NCBI RefSeq assembly: GCF_947172395.1
Contig: NC_069108.1
Location: 1,031,501 to 1,095,500, forward strand
Origin: Bicyclus anynana
Lineage: Eukaryota; Arthropoda; Insecta; Lepidoptera; Nymphalidae
Direction: 5' to 3'
DNA: 64,000 nucleotides
Part shown: positions 53,520 through 63,775 of the stretch, piece after piece
How positions within the stretch are numbered: the first letter of the stretch is position 1
Layout: each line of letters opens with the position of its first letter
Position numbers and translations under genes: made by a program
Notes under the pieces: generated by a model
What the model was told of the DNA's origin: nothing
Database searches by the model: none
What the model saw: only the letters and a program-made list of their open reading frames with translations

Positions 53520-53690
53520 CTTAAACTAATATTATAAAGAGGTAAGACTTGATTTTTTGTTTTGTTTGTAGCGAATAGGCTCCTAAACGATTTTAACAAG
53601 TCTTTCACTAATGGAAAGCTATATTATCAGCGAGTAATAACGGCTATATTTTATAAGTACCATGGGATCGGGAACTATAGTATAATTTGC
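53520..53690. mobile_element. Dispersed LINE-derived repeat, decayed
   Basis: AAACTAATATTATAAAGAGG, GAATAGGCTCCTAAACGATT and GAAAGCTATATTATCAGCGA follow the usual order; the GC-rich end is lost. Confidence 0.6.
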
Positions 53691-55059
53691 TTTACTATAC
53701 AATTTATTCAGATACACATAATTATTATTTACGGGTGACAACCCTAGTCCAAAGGGTCGGACCGAAGGGTGATTAATGCGCACATTAGAATATTTCTCCC
53801 ATCAACGACATCTGGTTGTGATTTTTGACAAATTGCTGGATTTTTTTTTACCTTTTTAGCGGCAATTTTAACCCTGCTGGTTAAGAGCCCTGAAATCCGA
53901 CAATTTATCATTCCATTACATTATCGTCATAGCGTTTACAATTCTTTATTTGACTGCAAACTCACCTTATAGTAAGTGACGACCATAGACAATTTTTTTA
54001 TTCACCTTACATGTCTTTGTTGCAGACCTTTCAGCAATTAAAATAATCCGAATCCACAACGGTCTAACTTCATTGTAGTCTATGGTACTATGATAGGTTC
54101 CAAATAACCGTATTTTTAGGGTTCCGAACGTCCGAGTACAAAACCATTAAGATCACTCACGTGTCCGTCTAGTCAAGTTTCTTCGAATCTACTTGTTTGG
54201 TACACATATTAACTTCTTTGACTCAAACCCAAAGGTGTGGAGTAAATAGATAAAATACACTTTTAGGGGCAAGATGAAAAATTAAATAAAAATTCGCATA
54301 TTTTGAAATAAAATAAAATGTGTGTGAAAGAGCTAGATGATCTATATATTTTGTAATCTTAAAATAAATGGTTTCCAAGTTATTTAATAAAATGGATTAA
54401 AGATTGTTTCTTATCTCCGAAAGTACTGAAATTAAAACAGAACTGTTTATTTATAGATTACGAGACAAACTATAAGAAGTCCATGATCTTGGAAACCATG
54501 GAAAATCAAATAGTAACTGGCTCAAATTTGTGCTTACGTACCAAAAAAAACTACTCTGGTGTTATTAGATGAGCCCAAAATTAAGTTACAGGTCAGATTC
54601 CTGAAATCATCATATGAAATATGACATTCGGAACCCTTTTCACGCGAGTTCAACTCACACTTGTCCGTTTTTCTTTTTCTAAGTATTTCTAACTTAACAC
54701 CAATCAATCTTTAGAATATGATTCAAACATCCCAAATACAAATACATTATGACAGAGATGCGTGGCTCAATCAATACTACACCAGACTCCGCGGCGCCTT
54801 GTATTATCTTCCCCTCGACCCTCTTACAAATGTAGGCTTTTTAGGGTTCCGTCATTCATAAGGAAAACCCGGAACCCTTATAAAATCACTCTGTTTTCCG
54901 TTCATCTGTCTGTCTTGTCTCATGACATTTTAACTGCACGTTATGATAAGTTATGTGTAGGTAAATGGCGACAACTGGGTTCAAACTGAAAATCTGTGCT
55001 GCATACTTTTTTTATGAAGTAGGTATGTGGTAAAATGCTGAGTTAGGGCCTTTTTTCTA
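53691..55059. other. No gene recognised
   Basis: AT-rich sequence with the repeated phrase TTAGGGTTCCG (54118 and 54840), likely parts of an unnamed dispersed repeat. No coding exon was recognised. Confidence 0.4.
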
Positions 55060-55192
55060 GATTATGCCATATATCGCAGGGCATTTTTTTATTGCTCCAC
55101 TGTTTGCGTGGACAGTTAAGCCATAATATAATTTGGAATATATTTATTATTGACAAGTGGCATTATTAAAAAATAAAGAGCTTTCTTTCTGT
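55060..55192 (+). mobile_element. LINE or SINE 3' end related to the CTTT-tailed family
   Basis: GATTATGCCATATATCGCAG and GGGCATTTTTTTATTGCTCC correspond to TATGCCACACATCGCAGGGT at 13217. It ends AATAAAGAGCTTTCTTTCT. Confidence 0.65.
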
Positions 55193-55614
55193 TTTATCTC
55201 GGGAACGCGCGTGTAGGTATCGAGGAAATTAAAAACATATTTATTATTATATTCAATAGGTGTAAAATGCGACCAAACGACGTGTTTTGTGAAGAATAAA
55301 ATTACCTAACAACGACAAATGTGACACAACTATCTGTTTTATTGCGTTGGGCCGAGAGAGATACTACTTCGCTGTCATTGGTCGACATTTTGTCTATTTC
55401 TCTTTACGAGATGTGTCGTTGGTCGCATGATAGACGTGCAGTCCCTTGATGGGAAAAGATCAAACTTCCAAATCTTAACGTTATATGTACGGCCGTTTAT
55501 ACCGCAAAAATGTACCTATATTAGGTCAGTCGCAAAATGGCGTCTTATTGAATTAAAAAAGTATAGAACAAGGAAACCAAAGTAAAAACGTTCGCTTGAC
55601 AAACAAATTTTCCA
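55193..55614. other. No gene recognised
   Basis: Nothing identifiable beyond short ORFs. Confidence 0.4.
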
Positions 55615-55760
55615 CACCAGAGAATTTTCATAACACTCTGCGTGTGTGAAGTCTGCCAATCCGCATCGGTGGTCTATTGGCCAAACCACTCTCATTCTGA
55701 GTTGAGACTCGAGCTCAGCAATGAGCCGAATATGGGTTGATAATGACGATGATGATGATC
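55615..55760 (+). mobile_element. SINE family B, 3' half
   Basis: CAGAGAATTTTCATAACACT, GTGTGTGAAGTCTGCCAATC, GAGCTCAGCAATGAGCCGAA and a GAT tail. The head is missing. Confidence 0.85.
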
Positions 55761-55911
55761 ATGACATACAAATTTGAAAGGCAGGGAGGCAGTTTACAGT
55801 TAGTAGATATCCGCAAAGAACGCGCTTCGCGACAGGGTCCGATTAAAGAGATCTAAGGATCAAATGTTTAACTAGCGGAGGCCCTTCGCTAAGTCCCATA
55901 AAATTTAGACT

Positions 55912-56108
55912 TTAATCTATACTAATATTATAAAGCTGAAGAGTTTGTTTGTTTGATTGAACGCGCTAATCTCAGGAACTACTGGTCCGATTTGAAAAAT
56001 TATTTCAGTGTTAGATAGGCATTTATCAAGGAAGGCTATGTGCCATATTTTATCTCCGTATTCTTACGGGAACGAGAACCACGCAGTTGAAACCGCGCGA
56101 CGTCAGCC
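55912..56108. mobile_element. Dispersed LINE-derived repeat
   Basis: ATCTATACTAATATTATAAA, GAGTTTGTTTGTTTGATTGA, GAACTACTGGTCCGATTTGA, TCTTACGGGAACGAGAACCA and AACCGCGCGACGTCAGCCAG. Preceded at 55775-55880 by GGCAGGGAGGCAGTTTACAG-type sequence also found at 62735 and 63035. Confidence 0.78.
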
Positions 56109-56249
56109 AGACGTCAGTCAGACGTCGTAATAATTAATCGACTTACTTAAGTTTGTACGGAACCCTCGGCGGGCAAGTCAAAATCGCACTTGTGCGATTT
56201 TTATTATCCTATATACCTACCTACATCCATGTATCTATCTCATATATCA

Positions 56250-56810
56250 CTAGCGGAATCTCGCGGTTTCACCCGCATAGATAACGTTACCAATTAAGTG
56301 GCGTGCATAAGGTTGTCGATCAGGGTATGCACTACTAAGAAAATTTAACCAAACTGGGAAAATCTTCATTTAATAAGCTATGAGAAAACAAATTTTAGGG
56401 TATGCAATACTTTAATGCATGTATGAAGTGCATGTCACTGGTTCCCATGAGAACCCGGGTATAAATTAAAACCTATGTTCATTAAGAATAATGTAGGATT
56501 ATAATGGTGAATCAAATTGAAATCATTATCAAAACAGGGCGAGAATGGACGTCTCTCGCAAAAGATAGAGATTACTGGAAGAAGAAAGAGGAGGCCTTCA
56601 CCCAAACGGGATCCACATCACAAGAAGATAACTAACCATACTAACATTAGAATTAATATATAGATATAATTATAATTTAAACTAACACACCTAACAAACG
56701 TTTGAAATGTAAATTGATGTGGAAATAAAAGGCTTTATTATTATTATTATTATAATGGTGAAAGAATTTTTGAAATCGGTGCAATAAATTCAGACTATAT
56801 AAAATGCAAG
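56250..56810. mobile_element. Old LINE-derived repeat carrying a younger LINE insertion
   Basis: ACTAGCGGAATCTCGCGGTT to AATGTAGGATTATAATGGTG at 56510, interrupted, then resuming ATAATGGTGAAAGAATTTTT and GAAATCGGTGCAATAAATTC after 56749. Confidence 0.7.
56512..56748 (+). pseudogene. 5'-truncated RTE-like LINE insertion with 14-bp target duplication
   Basis: Plus-strand translation gives GREWTSLAKDRDYWKKKEEA and FTQTGSTSQEDN then stop. This resembles the very C-terminus of RTE-type LINE polyproteins (EW-LAKDR--WK---EAF). A short 3' UTR ends in TTA repeats. ATTATAATGGTGAA occurs at 56498-56511 and again at 56749-56762, a perfect duplication. The insertion is about 237 bp, hence severely truncated, as is usual for LINE copies. 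Confidence 0.8.
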
Positions 56811-56811
56811 A

Positions 56812-56915
56812 GACGTGATAGCCCAGAGGATATGACCTCTGCCTTCGATTCCGGAGGAAGTAGGTTCGAATCCGGTCCGGGGCATGCACCTCTAACTTTA
56901 CAGTTATGTGCGAGT
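56812..56915 (+). mobile_element. SINE family B, head only
   Basis: GACGTGATAGCCCAGAGGAT, GGTTCGAATCCGGTCCGGGG, CATGCACCTCTAACTTTACA, then lost. Confidence 0.85.
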
Positions 56916-58008
56916 GTATTAATTTTTGCAGTCTGTTAATAACCCTGCTGATAAAAAATCGATCCGTTGCGTCGACGCAACGCAGAACACCAACGAGGCA
57001 TAGCCCTTAGCAGAGAATGCCGCATAGAGTCAAAAGCGCTATTTATTTCAGATGCGACTCGCTTGCGTGTTTCGACTGTCAAAACTGTAAACTTGTACCT
57101 TCATTATTAATTGAATCGATAATCGTGATTATGCCTTACCTACTAACTATACTAGATACATATAGTCCAAGAGCTGGTGTATAATATTTAACGACCCGAT
57201 CATATTGCAAGATTTTCTTTGTTAAGTCGGGATTTCGGAACTATTTGAGTGAAATAAGCGAGGTTATTTCGTCGAAAGCGGGACTTCGTAAAAAATCGTG
57301 TATAATTAAAATTTTTTGATTTTTTTTCGTCGGAGATCTCGTGTTTTTTGAGCCATTTGCGGTCGAAACACTAGGTCATTGAGGTACCAAGTAAAAAAAT
57401 ATACAAATTGCTGTTGAGAAAATAATCTTCAGAATTTTTGGAACCCGCATTAGTTAGATAAATATTTTTTTGTTTCGCTCCCTTGTCTACAAATTGAACA
57501 TAGACAACACAGTAAAAGTATTCAAAACAGCCAATAAACACCTGGCATTGAATTCATATCCGGTGTAAGTTGTCAATGTCATGTAATATTGTCAAATGTC
57601 AACAGGACACAAGTTAAAAAGAACCATTAAATCGTAGACAGAGAAGCATTAAACAAAAAAATTCTTTAATTGCTTTAAAAACGCCATAAACGAACGCTAC
57701 TACGCGAAGATCAATTTGTCAGGGTGTGATTTACAAGCATGTTGGCATGATAAAAATTCTTAATTAATGTTGTCAGCTAATGAAAAAAATACATTTTATT
57801 TAATTAAGTAAAAAAAAATGCGTGTTACTAATTTTTTTTTTGGGTACCTATGTTATTTTAAGATAAAAATATTTTGTTCTGCTGACAATCGGAATAAAGG
57901 CCCAGCCTCCACACAATACGCTACTGTTGATATAGGTCAGCAGGTAACATTGCAGTCAAGAAAGGGCTAACTTATCATAAAAATGAAATGATCGTTTCAG
58001 CCGCTGTC
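56916..58008. other. No gene recognised
   Basis: AT-rich. It contains a perfect 18-bp palindrome CGTTGCGTCGACGCAACG at 56965-56982. No repeat family was recognised. Confidence 0.45.
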
Positions 58009-58235
58009 TCCTGGTGTACGCGGCGACGTCGGCGCCTGCCGTGCTAAGCGAGGAGCTCGTGGAAAAAATCGCTTTACAATGTTATTGCGGGTTGGCACAG
58101 CGGTGCTGGAATTATGTTAACAGAACTTTTTGTTGTTGTTTCTGTTTCCTGTTTCATATTTCGTTAATTTGTATTCGATTTCCAAAAATGAGCTTCGGTT
58201 TTAGAGCTTCCATTCTTAATGGGGATGATGACTAG
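58009..58235 (+). CDS. Candidate orphan exon or exon fragment, unidentified
   Basis: After the acceptor-like ATCGTTTCAG (58000) a GC-rich stretch opens. In one frame it reads LLVYAATSAPAVLSEELVEK and IALQCYCGLAQRCWNYVNRT, with an acidic-helix look in the first part. The sequence then turns AT-rich and low-complexity (CCCFCFLFH) before a TAG at 58233-58235. The base composition and the acceptor argue for a real exon, whose true 3' border could lie near 58110. I do not recognise the family. No partner exon was found nearby, so a captured or pseudogene fragment is equally possible. Confidence 0.3.
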
Positions 58236-58476
58236 GTTTGAATATATTGATTTTTATGATACATTCGGGTAAATAATGTCAATGTTAACTAATTTATACA
58301 TAAAAAGCAAAGTTTGTCTGGATATTTGCAAAATAAATGAGATTATAAAATTTCAAAATCTATTAAAAATCTTGATGAAAATTTATACAGTTTTTTAGCT
58401 TCCTTACATTAAATGTGACATTTTTAATAAATGAAGTATAAACATAAACGCACTAAAAACCTCTTTATGTACCTAC

Positions 58477-58665
58477 GACGTCATTAGTTCGTACCATTTT
58501 GTATAAGGCATTTCTTAGGGGTCCGCGGCAGCGCCGCAAATCTGACACTTTAAATCCCTGTAGCTCCGAAAGTAATGATCGCAGATACCCTGTTCCTACA
58601 AAATTGCTTTACTATTAGCATACTCTTAATTTATATACAATTTAAAAAACTGTCATCATCCCTAT
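58477..58665. repeat. Dispersed repeat E, copy 2
   Basis: It shares CTACGACGTCATTAGTTCG, TTTAAATCCCTGTAGCTCCG, AAGTAATGATCGCAGATACC and ATACTCTTAATTTATATACA with 42224-42365. It includes an extra TAGGGGTCCGCGGCAGCGCC block. Confidence 0.8.
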
Positions 58666-58704
58666 TTTCAACTCATCAGCTTATTCTTGAAAAAGGATTT
58701 GAAA

Positions 58705-58850
58705 CAGTGGAATTCATAGACGTTGTAGGGGCACCCCCAGAGGACCATTCACCTGCTGAGTGTCGAATTCTCAAACGCATAGAGTTTAAATTCGACACTC
58801 ATATGAACGATCCCCTGGGGGCACCCTTACAACGTCTATGAATTCCACTG
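58705..58850. mobile_element. 146-bp foldback MITE
   Basis: CAGTGGAATTCATAGACGTT at the left is perfectly inverted as AACGTCTATGAATTCCACTG at the right. Arm similarity continues with mismatches through GGGCACCCCCAG and GAGTGTCGAATT, covering nearly the whole element. CAGTGG ends are compatible with hAT, but no 8-bp duplication was found. Confidence 0.8.
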
Positions 58851-58865
58851 TAAGACCTACCATGC

Positions 58866-59073
58866 TTTTTTATTCTTTTACAAGTTAGCCCTTGATTACA
58901 ATCTCACCTGATGGTAAGTGATGATGCAATCTAAGATGGAAGCGGACTAACATAGGAGGAGGATGAAAATCCCCTTTCGGTTTCTACTCGATTGTACCGA
59001 AATGCTAAATCGTTTGGCGGTACGTCTATGTCGATAGGGTGGTAAATAGCTATGGCCGAAGCCTCCCATCAGC
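58866..59073 (-). mobile_element. SINE family A, 5'-truncated
   Basis: T-rich start, ATTCTTTTACAAGTTAGCCC, AATGCTAAATCGTTTGGCGG and GGCCGAAGCCTCCCATCAGC; the tRNA-like head is missing. Confidence 0.88.
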
Positions 59074-59224
59074 AATGCTGCTCCAATGTGAGTTGGCGGG
59101 TTGTTAGGATCACTGTCAGATGATAATTATACGTCAGTATATAATATAATTTTAAACTGACGTCATAACGTGCTAATCGAGAGTGTGAAACAAAAATATA
59201 CGTCAGTAGGTAGTTCCTTACAAA

Positions 59225-59593
59225 ACTTTATTCCATCTTTCTTTAATTACAAATTAAATTATAATATATCTAGTATTCCACTATTTCTGAATACAACATT
59301 GATGAGTTCCTTAATGATAAAGTTGCTTGGAGGCCGTTGGATCAGCTTCCACCTTCACACAGGAAGTAAAACTATAAGAAATGTAAACAGTAATTGTTAT
59401 CAATTGTAAATTATAATACTGTATGACTTTTTCAAAAGAGCAACTGTTGAGTTTCTTGCCGGTATCTTCTCAGCAGAACCTGCCTTCCGAACCGGTGGTA
59501 GAATCTTCACAAATAGTCAACTGACGTGTCAAAAGTGCTTGTAAACTGAGCCTACTTGAAATAAATGATTTTTGATTTTGATTTTGATTTTGA
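59225..59593 (+). pseudogene. LINE 3' relic with TGATTTT tail
   Basis: ATTGATGAGTTCCTTAATGA translates in one frame as IDEFLNDKVAWRPLDQLP, like the C-terminal end of a LINE polyprotein abundant in Lepidoptera. Its 3' UTR follows: AGAGCAACTGTTGAGTTTCT, GCCTTCCGAACCGGTGGTAG, GTAAACTGAGCCTACTTGAA, AATAAATGA and repeated TTTTGAT units to 59593. The reading frame is broken upstream. Confidence 0.7.
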
Positions 59594-59808
59594 AGACCAC
59601 GTTTTTTCGCCACACTCCAAAGTATGATCTATTGTTTTCCCCTTCTTTCACCATTCATTTCACCAAAACCCTCCATTTTTCCGTTTGGCCGCCAAACGTT
59701 CCTATTGGTATTACAATAAATGGCGCCTTTTGCAATATCCAATCCTATCAGACCTGTCATTCTCATTTCACAGACTACAGATTTTATCCACAGAATATAA
59801 AATAGAAA

Positions 59809-59852
59809 TCCTGTCATGATTTTTATATTTTTTTATAAAAATCATGACAGGA
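59809..59852. repeat. Perfect 19-bp hairpin with T6 loop
   Basis: TCCTGTCATGATTTTTATA (59809-59827) and its exact inverse (59834-59852) flank TTTTTT. It may be a foldback relic. Confidence 0.85.
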
Positions 59853-60344
59853 GTATAACCGATTTTCCCACTCCAGAGTAAGTTTTTACTTACAATTTCA
59901 CGGAAGAAAAAAACGCTTAATAATACAAAACCCAACCCAGGAATCGAATCCAAAACTTAGTGACGAAGCAACAAGGCACGTACATTAATCATTAAATTGT
60001 AATTTGCAAGATTTCTCCATCGTTTTTTGTTGAAAAGTTATCAAATCTTAATCTAAAATGTTCTGGTGTTTTTTGTGGTCGACAGTTAAGTTGAGTTTAA
60101 GGAAGTGCTATTAATTTCTAATCGCTACCAACTTAAGCGACAGATGCCTTTACTGAATATTTTGAACAAGCCGATGCCTCGCGGTTTCACTTGTTAATTC
60201 CCATGGGAATATGGGGATAAAATACAACCTGTCACAAACAACATGGCAATCTATTGGTGAAAGAAGTTATAAAATTGGTTCTGTATATCGAGAAATTTCC
60301 TCCTACAACCTCACATACGATATGACAGATATATACACTAAGCC
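59853..60344. other. No gene; decayed LINE-tail fragment at 60170-60335
   Basis: GCCGATGCCTCGCGGTTTCA, TCCCATGGGAATATGGGG and CTATTGGTGAAAGAAGTTAT mark a diverged dispersed repeat. The rest is unassigned. Confidence 0.45.
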
Positions 60345-60556
60345 CTCATTCGCACGTGAGTTTTTTCAACGGACGTTAAAAAAGCGTGCAAATATAGTAT
60401 CAAGTTAAATGAAGGTCAATTTCCAACGACCAAAATTGAAAATGCAACACTGCTCGAAAAAAGCGTTATATTTTATTTAAAAACGCTGTCGTGTATGCAT
60501 TTGTTGTATTTGAGCGCTTGTTTAACGTCCGTTAAAAAAACTCTTGTGCGAATGAG
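60345..60556. mobile_element. MITE family 2, copy 2 (compact, 212 bp)
   Basis: CTCATTCGCACGTGAGTTTT, with CAACGGACGTTAAAAAAGCG, is inverted at the right as TTTAACGTCCGTTAAAAAAA and CTCTTGTGCGAATGAG. It lacks any nested insertion and defines the element. A related, larger copy is at 43419. Confidence 0.85.
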
Positions 60557-60561
60557 AACTA

Positions 60562-60738
60562 TATATATAAAAGCGAAAGTTTGTGTGTGTGTGTTTGTGC
60601 CTACACACACAAATTTTCGCATTTATATTATGGGAATCGATTTTACTCTGGATTAACACATAGATACTTTTCATCCCGAAAAAATCCATGGTTCCCGCGG
60701 GATTTGTGAAAAACTGAATTCCACGTGGACGCCTGTGA
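60562..60738. mobile_element. Dispersed LINE-derived repeat
   Basis: ATATATATAAAAGCGAAAGT, a GT run, TTACTCTGGATTAACACATA, GCGGGATTTGTGAAAAACTG and CCACGTGGACGCC. Confidence 0.7.
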
Positions 60739-60771
60739 GTTCGTCCGTCCGTTTTCAATATTTTTAAATAT

Positions 60772-60916
60772 GACTAATATTCCCCATCTAACTAGTTGGG
60801 AAATATTGTATTAGGAATGGATACGACAATATCGGCGGGGATATAAAGGGCGGGGATCAAACCCCGACCACTCGGCGATGAGTCCGGACCCTTCGCCGTT
60901 GAGTTATTGAGGCTTA
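60772..60916 (-). mobile_element. tRNA-derived SINE (family D), second copy
   Basis: The minus strand begins AAGCCTCAATAACTCAACGG and carries GGGGTTTGATCCCCGC as B box. Its body ends near ATATTTCCCAACTAG. It matches 7196-7330. Confidence 0.7.
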
Positions 60917-60935
60917 GTAGGAAATAAGCGTACAT

Positions 60936-60998
60936 CGTATACTTTCTTGTTTATGAATATACCATGAGCAGGAATATTCATAAACAAGGATGTATACG
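60936..60998. repeat. 25-bp inverted repeat hairpin
   Basis: CGTATACTTTCTTGTTTATG and AATAT at 60936-60960 pair with 60974-60998 with two mismatches and a 13-nt loop. Confidence 0.8.
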
Positions 60999-61398
60999 AA
61001 ATATCGAACAGAAAACACGGCTCAAGGATTCAAAATGCATAAAACTTCCATGTATTTTCGTGTAAAATTCGGTATTTTCCCCATTTTCGGGGACTATTTA
61101 TTGTCACGTTCACCCCTTTAAGTACCAGGAGCGCATATATCAGACGGAGTTCTATAAACATAAAGAAGGCGACTTGATGTGAACGTAACACCACTGTCGC
61201 GCGCCAAATGGAAAGATTGGTTGCATGTGTTTTACTCGTTACGACTACGACACGGTGACGACACGACGTTATTTTTTATTTATTTATTTATTTTAAACTT
61301 ACACTAACATTACAGGTTATCCCCAATTCACTAGAGGTGCCATATACAAATTAACAAGCAACAAAAAATAAAATCAATAACTTATTTTACATACTATA
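60999..61398. other. No gene recognised
   Basis: No coding exon or named repeat; TTTA repeats near 61275. Confidence 0.4.
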
Positions 61399-61399
61399 T

Positions 61400-61580
61400 C
61401 AATCGGTGAAGGAAAACATCGTGAGGAAACCTGCATACCAGAGAATTTTCTTAATTCTCTGAGTGTGTGAAGTCTGCCAATCCGCATTGGGCCAGCGTGG
61501 TGGACTATTGGCTTACCCTTCTCATTCTGAGAAGAGACTCGTGCTCAGCATTGAGCCGAATATGGGTTGATGACGACGAC
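61400..61580 (+). mobile_element. SINE family B, 3' half
   Basis: CAATCGGTGAAGGAAAACAT, GAATTTTCTTAATTCTCTGA, GCCAGCGTGGTGGACTATTG, GAGCCGAATATGGGTTGATG and a GAC-type tail. Confidence 0.88.
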
Positions 61581-61613
61581 TCGTACATACATAAGTGTGT
61601 CAAATATATCCAT

Positions 61614-61823
61614 ATCTATACTAATATTATAAAAGGCAAAGAAAATCTGTCTGCCTGTTACCTTTTCAAGTTTTCACGGCTTTAACTAACTGAACCGATT
61701 TGTATACAATTTGTATATACATAAATAGGACATTGGAGTAGAACATACGAGTAGGCTAGTTTTCCCGCAAGATTTGTGAATTATTAAATTTTATGCGAAC
61801 GAAGTCGCGACGATCCCCTAGTA
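61614..61823. mobile_element. Dispersed LINE-derived repeat
   Basis: TCTATACTAATATTATAAAA, CTAACTGAACCGATTTGTAT, CGCAAGATTTGTGAATTATT and GAAGTCGCGACGATCCCCTA. Confidence 0.7.
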
Positions 61824-61855
61824 TAACTAATAATACTTAATTGTATAAAAGAATC

Positions 61856-62162
61856 GTCGTTATCAACCCATATACGGCTCACTGCTGAGCTCGAGTCTCC
61901 TCTCAGAATGAGAAGGGTTAGGCCATTAGTCCACCACGCTGGCCCAATGCGGATTGGCAGACTTCACACACGCAGAGAATTAAGAAATTATCTGGTATGC
62001 AGGTTCCTCACGATGTTTTCCGTCACCGATTGAGACACGTGATATAAATTTTTCTTAAAATGCACACAACTGAAAAGTTGGAGGTGCACGCCCCGGACCG
62101 GATTCGAACCCACACCCTCCGAAATCGGAGGCAGAGGTCATATCCACTGGGCTATCACGGCT
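61856..62162 (-). mobile_element. SINE family B, full length
   Basis: The reverse tail CCCATATACGGCTCACTGCT, CCCAATGCGGATTGGCAGAC, GAAAAGTTGGAGGTGCACGC, CGGATTCGAACCCACACCCT (B box) and the head CCACTGGGCTATCACGGCTC. Confidence 0.92.
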
Positions 62163-62510
62163 CAATAAAAGAATATCGTATACAAGAATATCGTAGATGT
62201 AATAAATTGCATAAATATTTATACTTCAAGTAATTGTTCATTAAATTTAATGTGAATAGGTACGAATATATGATTAATTCATAATGTGTCGTAACTATTA
62301 ATAATAAAAAATAACAAATATTATCTCTTAACAACAAGTATTAATAATAATTAGCTTGCTCGAGAGCCTTGAAAATATCGAAGCAATTTATTTTTTACGA
62401 TTTAGATTTTTTCTTTATTTTAAGTTTAATAGAAAGTCTATTAAATAATTTATGAAGTTTTAATAATATTTGTATTTATCATACGTTTAAATCTATACTT
62501 TTTATATCTA
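62163..62510. other. No gene recognised
   Basis: Highly AT-rich, nothing identifiable. Confidence 0.45.
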
Positions 62511-62690
62511 TACTAATAAAGAAGAGGCAAAGTTTGTGGTATTGTAGGGATTAATCTCTGGATCTACTGAACCGATTTTGAAAATTCTTATACCACTTTT
62601 TTATATGTAAGTCATAGGATATATTTTATTCCCGTATTCTTACGGGAACGGGAACGACGCTGGTGAAACTGTGAGCGTTGTCTCACTCAT
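62511..62690. mobile_element. Dispersed LINE-derived repeat
   Basis: ATCTATACTAATAAAGAAGA, CTACTGAACCGATTTTGAAA, TATTCTTACGGGAACGGGAA and ACGACGCTGGTGAAACTG. Confidence 0.7.
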
Positions 62691-63152
62691 CACAAAATAT
62701 CGGAAACCACTTGATGTAAAAAGATGAAATTTGGCAGGGAGGTAGTTTATAGTTAGTAAACGTTCGCTAAAAACGGATTTTATGAGTGGGAAGGATTAAG
62801 GAGGTCTAAGGCCGGACGGTAATAATATCATTAAACTGAGTTTATTGGATTGAAGGCACTAATCTGAGAAACCACTAGTTTGAATTGATAAATTCTTTCA
62901 ACTCATAAATTGAAGAAAATATACGCTGATAATTTTATGAATTAAACCGCGGTCCGCAAATCTTAATATACTAATACGAAAGGTCATTCGTCACGAAATC
63001 TTGAAAACCGCTTGACGGACAAAGATGAAATTTGGCAGGGAGGTAGTTTATAGTTAATAGACGTCCGCTGAGAACGTATTTTGCGATAAGGCTGGATTAA
63101 AAAAGTCTAAGGGCGGACAAAATCGCGGGCGTCCGCTATTAGTATATAATAC
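62691..63152. repeat. Two direct copies of a dispersed repeat about 300 bp apart
   Basis: CACTTGATGTAAAAAGATGA near 62705 and CGCTTGACGGACAAAGATGA near 63010 both continue AATTTGGCAGGGAGGTAGTT and TATAGTTA, then a CG-containing AAAACG or GAACG block and AAGTCTAAG or AGGTCTAAGG. A third copy without its start is at 55775-55865. Confidence 0.7.
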
Positions 63153-63391
63153 AGAGCTAGTTGAGAAATTAAGCTTTAATAACAAATACAGAATGAATAC
63201 AGCACACGATTTATTATATCACACGACATATCGTGTCTTATAAAACTCTTTATTGGCACGTGTAAGAAAATCCGCCGTATGTTAGCAACAAATACTCTAT
63301 AGAAAGGATACTTGAATGTCGCGGCGTAAAGCTACCTGTGGCTTCTGCGCTCCTGGTATTAGTGAGTCGATATTAAATAACATAATATGTA

Positions 63392-63660
63392 AAATCTCAC
63401 CTAATGGTAAGTGATGATGCAATCTGAGATGGAAGCGGACACTTGTTAGGAGGAGGATAATCCACACACCTTTCGGTTTCTACACGACATCGTACCGGAA
63501 CGCTAAATCGCTTGGCGGTACGTCTTTGTCGATAGGGTAGTAACTAGCCACGGTCGAAGCCTCTCACCAGCCAATCCTAGACCAATTAAGAAAACCTCAA
63601 TCGGCCCAGCCGGGGATCGAACCCAGGACCTCTGTCTTGTAAATCCACCGCGCATACCAC
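63392..63660 (-). mobile_element. SINE family A, truncated at both ends
   Basis: AATCTCACCTAATGGTAAGT, CGCTTGGCGGTACGTCTTTG, GGGGATCGAACCCAGGACCT and CCACCGCGCATACCAC. The A tail and the first bases of the head are absent. Confidence 0.88.
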
Positions 63661-63775
63661 TTCTATTGCAACCTGACTTAAATCATGGCAACTAAAATAG
63701 ACCTTTTAATTTTTTATTTCGTTTTGTTACTCAATAACTATCATTAAGCAATCATTGCAATTTATTTCGTTACTG

